Shown: in pieces, positions 21,083 to 26,363 of the stretch
How the letters are laid out: the number at the start of each line of letters is the position of its first letter
How positions within the stretch are numbered: position 1 is the first letter of the stretch
Source: Alphaproteobacteria bacterium
GTDB taxonomy: Bacteria; Pseudomonadota; Alphaproteobacteria; CAAGCB01; CAG-977
Reading direction: 5' to 3'
Length of the DNA stretch: 26,363 nucleotides
Assembly: GCA_021639925.1 (NCBI GenBank)
Contig: JAJXEL010000009.1
Span: 1 to 26,363 of the forward strand
Translations under genes and position numbers: made by a program
The notes under the pieces: generated by a model
Database searches by the model: none
Seen by the model: the letters and a program-made list of their open reading frames with translations, nothing else
What the model was told of the DNA's origin: nothing

Positions 21083-23668
21083 ATGAGCGAAGAAAGATAC
21101 AATTTTCGTACAACCGAAGAAAAATGGCAGAAAGCCTGGGAAGAAGCTGAAGTTTTTAAAGCGAAGGACGCTTCTGACAAACCAAAGTACTATGCTTTGG
21201 AAATGTTTCCGTATCCGTCCGGGAAAATACATATGGGACATGTGCGCAATTATGCTCAGGGCGACGTAATCGCCCGTTTCAAACTGGCGCAGGGGTATGA
21301 CGTTTTGCACCCGATGGGGTGGGATTCTTTCGGTTTGCCGGCGGAAAACGCGGCGATTAAGCACGGCGTTCACCCCGCGAAATGGACGCGCGAAAATATC
21401 GCCAACATGCGCCGCGAAATGAAAAAAATGGGGCTTTCCATTGACTGGAGCCGCGAAGTTTCAACCTGTGAAGTCGAATATTACAAACACGAACAGAAAA
21501 TGTTTTTGGACTTTTTGAAAAAAGGTCTGGCTTACCGCAAAGATTCCTGGGTCAACTGGGATCCGGTCGATCAGACGGTGCTGGCCAACGAACAGGTTGT
21601 CGACGGCAAAGGGTGGCGTACGGGGGCTCCGGTCGAACGGCGCAAATTATCGCAGTGGTTCTTGAAAATTACGGATTATGCCGACGAATTGCTGGAAAAC
21701 CTGAAAACGATGGACGGCTGGCCCGAAAAAGTCCGTATCATGCAGGAAAACTGGATCGGCAAATCTTACGGCGCGTATATGTATTTTCCCGTAATCGGAA
21801 CGGATAAAACACTGGAAGTCTTTACAACGCGCGCGGATACTTTGTTCGGGGCGTCTTTCTGCGCGATTTCCGCCGGTCACCCGATCGCGCGGGAACTGGC
21901 GAAAACCAATCCTGAATTGGCTAAGTTCATTAAAGAATGCGAAGCTTTGGGAACGTCGGTCGCTACAATCGAAGCCGCGGAAAAGAAAGGATTTGACACA
22001 GGCTTAAAAGTGATGCACCCGTTTGCCGAAGAATTTAAAAAACTGGGCGGCAATCCCGAATTGCCGCTGTACGTGGCAAATTTTGTGTTAATGGAATACG
22101 GCACCGGCGCGATTTTCGCTTGCCCGGCGCATGATCAGCGCGACTTGGACTTCGCCCGTAAATACGGTTTGCCCGTCCGCGTCGTCGTCGCCCATAAAAA
22201 CGAAGGTGTTCCCGTCGTGGAAGATAAAGCTTTTGACGACATTGCCGACGGCGTGGCTGTTAATTCCGCTTTTCTGGACGGCATGGCGACCAAAGACGCG
22301 ATTTCCGCGATGATTAAACGGCTGGAAGAAATCGGCAAAGGCAAAGCGACGGTGCAGTACCGCCTGCGCGACTGGGGGGTTTCGCGCCAGCGTTACTGGG
22401 GCTGCCCGATTCCCGTTATTCATTGCGAACATTGCGGTATTGTTCCCGTTCCCGAACAGGATCTGCCGGTGACTTTGCCCGAAGACGTTACGTTTGAAGC
22501 GTCCGGCGGCAATCCGCTGGAACGTCACCCGACATGGAAACACGTTGCATGCCCGGTTTGCGGAAAACAGGCTTTGCGTGAAACGGACACGTTTGACACG
22601 TTTTTTGAATCTTCATGGTATTTTGCGCGTTATGCTTCGCCGCATGAAACGGAATGCGGATTTAAAAAAGACGCCGCCAACCACTGGCTGCCGGTTGATC
22701 AATATATCGGCGGAATTGAACACGCCGTTTTACATCTGCTGTATGCCCGTTTCTTTACCAAAGCTCTGCGCGACTGCGGCTATCTGGACATTGACGAACC
22801 GTTCAAAGGTCTGTTTACCCAGGGCATGGTCTGCCATGAAACGTACAAGGACGTTAACGGAAACTGGCTGTTCCCGACCGAAGTCGAAAAGAAATCCGAC
22901 GGGACGGCGGTAAAAATCAAAGACGGTACGCCCGTTACGGTCGGCCGTTCCGAAAAAATGAGCAAATCAAAATATAATCTGGTTGATCCCGAAACAATAT
23001 TGCAGACATACGGCGCTGACGCCGCCCGTGTGTTTATGTTGTCGGATACGCCGCCGGAACGCGATCTGGAATGGACGGAAGCGGGCATTGACGGCGCCTG
23101 GCGTTATATTAACCGTTTATGGCGTATGGCTTTGGCATGCCCCGGAAAAACGGCAAAGCCCGAAACGTTTTCCGCAGCGGCGGACAAATTGATCCGTATG
23201 GCGCATAAAACAATCGCCGCGGTAACCGAAGACCTGAATAAACTGCGTTTTAACGTTGCCGTGGCGCGTTTGCGCGAATTAACGAACGCGCTCGGAGAAT
23301 TAAAGCTGACAGAGGACGGCGATAAGTATGCGTATCGTTTTGCTTTTGAAACGCTGGTCCGGTTAATCGCGCCGATAGCTCCGCATATTGCCGAAGAAAT
23401 GTGGCATTTTATCGGCAATGAAACGCTGCTGGCGGAACAGCGCTGGCCTGTCGCCGACGCTGCGCTGGCCGCGGACGATAAAATTACCATGGCCGTTCAG
23501 GTAATGGGGAAAATGCGCGGCACAATCGAAGTCGCCAAAGACAGCGACGATGAAGCCGTTAAAGAAATCGCGCTGGCCCTGCCGACGGTCAAAGCCCAGC
23601 TGGAAGGCAAAACCATTCGTAAAATCATTGTTGTGAAGAATAAGATCGTCAATGTCGTTGCTGCGTAA
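21083..23668 (+). CDS. leuS: Leucyl-tRNA synthetase
   Basis: Charges tRNA-Leu. The 861-residue class Ia enzyme shows MFPYPSGKIHMGHVRNY, with the HIGH box as HMGH at 50-53; WDSFGLPAENAAI; the CP1 editing domain with TTRADTLFGASFC and YGTGAIFACPAHDQRD; RDWGVSRQRYWGCPIPVIHCEHCG with zinc-type cysteine pairs later matched by CPVCGK; and KMSKS at 625-629 (EKMSKSKYNLVDPE). The C-terminal anticodon domain and VQVMGKMRGTIEV follow. Full length. The gap from the DUF3576 gene is 23 bases; ribosome binding site is weak. Its last 17 bases overlap lptE. Confidence 0.98.
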   Translation: MSEERYNFRTTEEKWQKAWEEAEVFKAKDASDKPKYYALEMFPYPSGKIHMGHVRNYAQGDVIARFKLAQGYDVLHPMGWDSFGLPAENAAIKHGVHPAKWTRENIANMRREMKKMGLSIDWSREVSTCEVEYYKHEQKMFLDFLKKGLAYRKDSWVNWDPVDQTVLANEQVVDGKGWRTGAPVERRKLSQWFLKITDYADELLENLKTMDGWPEKVRIMQENWIGKSYGAYMYFPVIGTDKTLEVFTTRADTLFGASFCAISAGHPIARELAKTNPELAKFIKECEALGTSVATIEAAEKKGFDTGLKVMHPFAEEFKKLGGNPELPLYVANFVLMEYGTGAIFACPAHDQRDLDFARKYGLPVRVVVAHKNEGVPVVEDKAFDDIADGVAVNSAFLDGMATKDAISAMIKRLEEIGKGKATVQYRLRDWGVSRQRYWGCPIPVIHCEHCGIVPVPEQDLPVTLPEDVTFEASGGNPLERHPTWKHVACPVCGKQALRETDTFDTFFESSWYFARYASPHETECGFKKDAANHWLPVDQYIGGIEHAVLHLLYARFFTKALRDCGYLDIDEPFKGLFTQGMVCHETYKDVNGNWLFPTEVEKKSDGTAVKIKDGTPVTVGRSEKMSKSKYNLVDPETILQTYGADAARVFMLSDTPPERDLEWTEAGIDGAWRYINRLWRMALACPGKTAKPETFSAAADKLIRMAHKTIAAVTEDLNKLRFNVAVARLRELTNALGELKLTEDGDKYAYRFAFETLVRLIAPIAPHIAEEMWHFIGNETLLAEQRWPVADAALAADDKITMAVQVMGKMRGTIEVAKDSDDEAVKEIALALPTVKAQLEGKTIRKIIVVKNKIVNVVAA

Positions 23669-24194
23669 GATAATTGTTTCGTTTGTTTTTCTGATTTTGC
23701 CGTCCTGCGGGTTCCGCCCGTTGTATGTCGGGCAGGGAACGGACGATTCGATTTCCGGCAAACAGTTAACGCAGGAAATGGCGGCAATTTTTATTGATAC
23801 GATTCCTGACAGAACCGGCCAGATTCTGCGGCAGTCTTTGGCGAACAGACTGACGCCGCGCGGGGAAACGCAAAATCCCCGTTACCGGTTGTCCGTCCGT
23901 TTGTCGGAAGCCGTCATTTCCCAACAGGGCGTCAGACAGGATAATCTGGCGACACGTTATGTCATGACGTTTACGGCTTATTACACGCTTTATTCCTATC
24001 CTGAAAACAAAAGACTGCTTTCCGACAGTACGGTCGGGCGCAGCAGTTATGACGTTCAGCTGTCGCCGTATGCGACGGACGTCGCCGAACAAACGGCAAA
24101 AGAACGTATTATGAAGATTTTGGGGGACGATATTGCTTTGCGTCTGGCAGCGTTTTTAAAAAGTTATGATGTTTCCGAAAAGCCAGAACAATGA
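23652..24194 (+). CDS. lptE: LPS assembly lipoprotein LptE
   Basis: LptE plugs the LptD barrel and helps insert LPS in the outer leaflet. The 180-residue protein has a signal sequence with lipobox LPSC (Cys19) followed by GFRPLY, the near-invariant LptE start of the mature protein, then a short alpha/beta domain (TGQILRQSLANRLTPRG, YRLSVRLSEAVISQQGV, ATRYVMTFTAYYTLY). The start lies inside leuS (17-base overlap, another frame), and the stop overlaps holA by ATGA, so all three are translationally linked. Sequence conservation outside the start motif is low, as usual for LptE, but context (leuS before, holA after) is decisive. Confidence 0.93.
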   Translation: MSLLRKIIVSFVFLILPSCGFRPLYVGQGTDDSISGKQLTQEMAAIFIDTIPDRTGQILRQSLANRLTPRGETQNPRYRLSVRLSEAVISQQGVRQDNLATRYVMTFTAYYTLYSYPENKRLLSDSTVGRSSYDVQLSPYATDVAEQTAKERIMKILGDDIALRLAAFLKSYDVSEKPEQ

Positions 24195-25207
24195 CGAAAT
24201 TAACACAGTCTGCCCTTGAAAATCTGTTTAAAACGGGCGCGCCGGAGCTCAAAGCCGTTTTGTTTTACGGCCAGGACGAAGGATTGGTTGAAGAATGCCG
24301 CGCCCGCATGACTTCGGCCGTTGTGGCGGATAAGGATCCTTTTCGCCTGGTGGAATTGACGCAGGCGCAAATAAAGGACGACCCGGCGCTTTTGTCGGCG
24401 GAAGCAAATGCCCTTTCCCTGATGGGAGGCCGCCGTGCGATCGTAATCCGCGGGGCGGATAATCATTTTACGACGGTTTTAAAAGATTTCCTGCCGTCAT
24501 ATAAAGGGGATTCTCTGTTAATTATAACGGCCGGCGGGTTGAAAACAAAGGATTCGCTGCCTTCACTGTTTACCCAATCGCCGGACCTGGCCGTTTTTCC
24601 CTGTTATGCGGACGAAGGTGAAGCTTTAAAACGTTTCGTTTTTCAGACTCTGTCGGATCAGGGATTTCAGACAACGCCGGAAGTTATTGCCTTTATTGCC
24701 GACAACCTGGGGGCAGATCGGCTTCAGTCGCGTTCGGAACTGGCCAAATTGTTTGCCTATATGGGGACTGAAAAAACAATTGCAATGGACGATGCGGCGG
24801 CCTGTATCGGCGACGCGTCCGCTTTGTCGATCGACCAGATGCTGTATGCTTTGTCTGCCGGCCGGCAAAAAGAGCTGCATGAAACATTGGACCGCCTGTT
24901 TGCCGAAGGACAAAGCCCGATCGGTTTGTTACGTTCGGCTGCCGGGCATTTTAAAAAGTTTCACGTTACACTTGCTAAAATTGCTGACGGAACCCCGGCA
25001 GAAGCCGCTATCGCGGCATTGCGGCTGCATTTTAAACGCACGGACGAATTTAAACGCCAGTTAAGGCAATGGAATTTGGCCAAAGTCGGCCGGGCATTAG
25101 ATTTGCTGGCACGGGCCGAACAGGAATGTAAATTTTCGGCGCGGCCGCAGAAATTAATTTGCGCCCGTGTATTTTTGCAAATAGCCGCGCAGATTTCCCG
25201 CCGTTAA
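24191..25207 (+). CDS. holA: DNA polymerase III subunit delta
   Basis: HolA is the clamp-loader delta subunit that opens the sliding clamp. The 338-residue protein shows the HolA pattern: ELKAVLFYGQDEGLVEECRARM at the Walker-like but degenerate N-terminus, LMGGRRAIVIRGAD, LLIITAGGLKTKDSL, FIADNLGADRLQSRSELAKLFAYMG, SIDQMLYALSAGRQKELHETLDRLFAEG, and a collar domain ending with LDLLARAEQECKFSARPQKLICARVFLQIA. Length is as expected. It overlaps lptE by 4 bases and ends immediately against the stop of the converging gene, with no space for a terminator between them. Confidence 0.95.
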   Translation: MTKLTQSALENLFKTGAPELKAVLFYGQDEGLVEECRARMTSAVVADKDPFRLVELTQAQIKDDPALLSAEANALSLMGGRRAIVIRGADNHFTTVLKDFLPSYKGDSLLIITAGGLKTKDSLPSLFTQSPDLAVFPCYADEGEALKRFVFQTLSDQGFQTTPEVIAFIADNLGADRLQSRSELAKLFAYMGTEKTIAMDDAAACIGDASALSIDQMLYALSAGRQKELHETLDRLFAEGQSPIGLLRSAAGHFKKFHVTLAKIADGTPAEAAIAALRLHFKRTDEFKRQLRQWNLAKVGRALDLLARAEQECKFSARPQKLICARVFLQIAAQISRR

Positions 25208-26326
25208 TTAACGTTGATTCTTTTTTTGTTTTTTCAGCCAGACCGACGGATTGATTTTATTAAGTATCTTATCGACTTTTTCCTGTTGGATTTCAACGCC
25301 GATCGCCGTTTGCAGACTTTTGTGAATCCGCTGGTTAAACGGAGTGGATTCTTTGGATTTTTTCCCGGCAGCCTTTAAAATCATATCTTGTACGATATGG
25401 GTATCGTAAATTGTTTTGCCCAAAGTAATCAATCCCGACGCCGTTGCCCCGATTACCGGCCCTGCCGCGGCTGTCAAGGCGACCGTAGCGGCCAAACGGG
25501 CGCTGAGATGACCGGCAAAACGGATATAAGGCCGGCTGGCGTAGGCTTTTTTCTTTTTCGACCGGTTCAGCCCTTTTTGCGCGAACTGAGCCAGTTTTTC
25601 GAACCGCTGTTTTTCTTCGATCTTGCGCTGCCGCGCTTCCTGATGGGCGCGTCTGGCTTTGTCGATTTGGGAAAACAAAGTCGTTCCGATCGGACCCATT
25701 AAAATAAAACTGACGCCCATACCGCCCAGATTAACGGCCGTTTTGTTTTTGGCATAAAAGTTTTGAACGGGTTTCATGGCCATGGCCAGCTTTCCGGGCT
25801 GACGGGAAAGCGTATGTAAAAACTTCAACCCCGGCGATTTTTTTTCCGAAGAAAATGTTCCGGAATGAACGGTCAGTTTTTGCGCCTTTTGAAAAAATTT
25901 TTCAAGCGGTCCCAATTTTTTTGATTCTTCGCGAACTGCCTGCAGCGTTTCGGCCGTTGGCTGAACATTTGAAACATTTATACCGAAATTCTGACTTTTC
26001 AGCCAGACCAGCTGGGCGTTTTGATCCGATGCCCGAACGGAAACGTTCCGGCATTCTTTCTGCGCGGCGAATCCGGCCAGCGCCTGAACGTTTTCAGGCG
26101 TTGCCTGTCCCAAAAGAGAACAGGAATCGGCGTTTATTGTTATGGCAAAGGCATTTTTGTCAAATGAAGCCGTAATCGCTTTATTTTCAGTGTCATAACG
26201 GACGATTCTTAATTTTTGGCGCAGTATTTCCGGCAGATTTTGATGGAAAAAAGCCAAATCTTCCACCCGGTTTCCCGACAACAGGGCAGGAGCTTCTTTA
26301 TCACGCAGCAAACTGATTTTTTCCAT
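25208..26326 (-). CDS. Unrecognised membrane protein with LPD7-like N-terminal segment
   Basis: A 372-residue protein I cannot assign to a family with certainty. Residues about 57-124 (NAFAITINADS, then ALAGFAAQKE, VSVRASDQNAQLVWLKSQNFGINVSNVQPT) resemble the LPD7 domain found in relaxases and other large polyvalent proteins of conjugative elements, including the W-L-x(6)-G-I-x-V-x(4)-PT ending. A basic linker follows, then a hydrophobic segment (about 196-218), a charged helix (222-260), a second Ala/Gly-rich hydrophobic stretch (about 278-303) and a basic C-terminus. GGGAAG upstream is a suitable ribosome binding site. It converges on holA with zero bases between the two TAA stops. A host-resident relative of mobile-element proteins is possible. 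Confidence 0.55.
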   Translation of the reverse strand: MEKISLLRDKEAPALLSGNRVEDLAFFHQNLPEILRQKLRIVRYDTENKAITASFDKNAFAITINADSCSLLGQATPENVQALAGFAAQKECRNVSVRASDQNAQLVWLKSQNFGINVSNVQPTAETLQAVREESKKLGPLEKFFQKAQKLTVHSGTFSSEKKSPGLKFLHTLSRQPGKLAMAMKPVQNFYAKNKTAVNLGGMGVSFILMGPIGTTLFSQIDKARRAHQEARQRKIEEKQRFEKLAQFAQKGLNRSKKKKAYASRPYIRFAGHLSARLAATVALTAAAGPVIGATASGLITLGKTIYDTHIVQDMILKAAGKKSKESTPFNQRIHKSLQTAIGVEIQQEKVDKILNKINPSVWLKKQKKNQR

Positions 26327-26363
26327 CGCATCTTCCCTTTGGAAAAGTTTTACGGCATATAAG

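Overview
The window looks like a chromosomal segment of an alphaproteobacterium with intermediate GC. The evidence is gene order and protein character. The blocks rsmI-yraN divergent from an LppC/LpoA-type lipoprotein, hemW-rdgB-rph divergent from hrcA-grpE, lgt...pgeF-prs-rplY(ctc)-pth-ychF, and DUF3576 lipoprotein-leuS-lptE-holA are all arrangements I associate with Rhodospirillales and related Alphaproteobacteria. The organism is Gram-negative, with several lipoproteins, LPS transport, a porin and an outer-membrane barrel. I cannot name the species. No rRNA, tRNA, CRISPR array, insertion sequence or phage block was seen.

Layout. 1-1.24 kb (minus): yraN and rsmI. 1.31-2.86 kb (plus): LpoA/LppC-like lipoprotein, overlapping tail-to-tail with hemW. 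2.82-5.24 kb (minus): rph-rdgB-hemW operon. 5.32-7.02 kb (plus): hrcA-grpE heat-shock pair, ending in a bidirectional terminator shared with the converging proC-MATE operon (7.05-9.24 kb, minus). 9.37-13.72 kb (plus): hldD-like gene, lgt, DUF2062 protein, pgeF, prs, then a strong terminator. 13.76-14.59 kb: an accessory insert holding a folded non-coding RNA element with its own terminator, followed by a ParB/Srx-fold gene. 14.6-17.5 kb (plus): rplY with a structured leader, pth, ychF, trmL. 17.6-18.3 kb: a small outer-membrane barrel gene interrupted by an in-frame amber codon. 18.3-20.2 kb (minus): porin followed by the PLP-binding yggS. 20.5-25.2 kb (plus): DUF3576 lipoprotein, leuS, lptE, holA. 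25.2-26.3 kb (minus): an unrecognised membrane-anchored protein with an N-terminal segment resembling the LPD7 domain.

Most genes are housekeeping: rRNA and tRNA modification (rsmI, trmL), RNA and nucleotide maintenance (rph, rdgB, prs, pgeF), translation (rplY, pth, ychF, leuS), replication (holA), proteostasis (hrcA, grpE) and envelope building (lgt, lptE, LpoA-like).

The unusual material lies in five places: the folded RNA with a possible terminator/antiterminator switch at 13.80-13.99 kb; an HldD-family epimerase that has lost its catalytic Tyr and second Lys; the amber-interrupted barrel gene behind a long inverted repeat that could hide its ribosome binding site; a CGGATAATA motif shared by the two outer-membrane protein genes; and the LPD7-like chromosomal protein.
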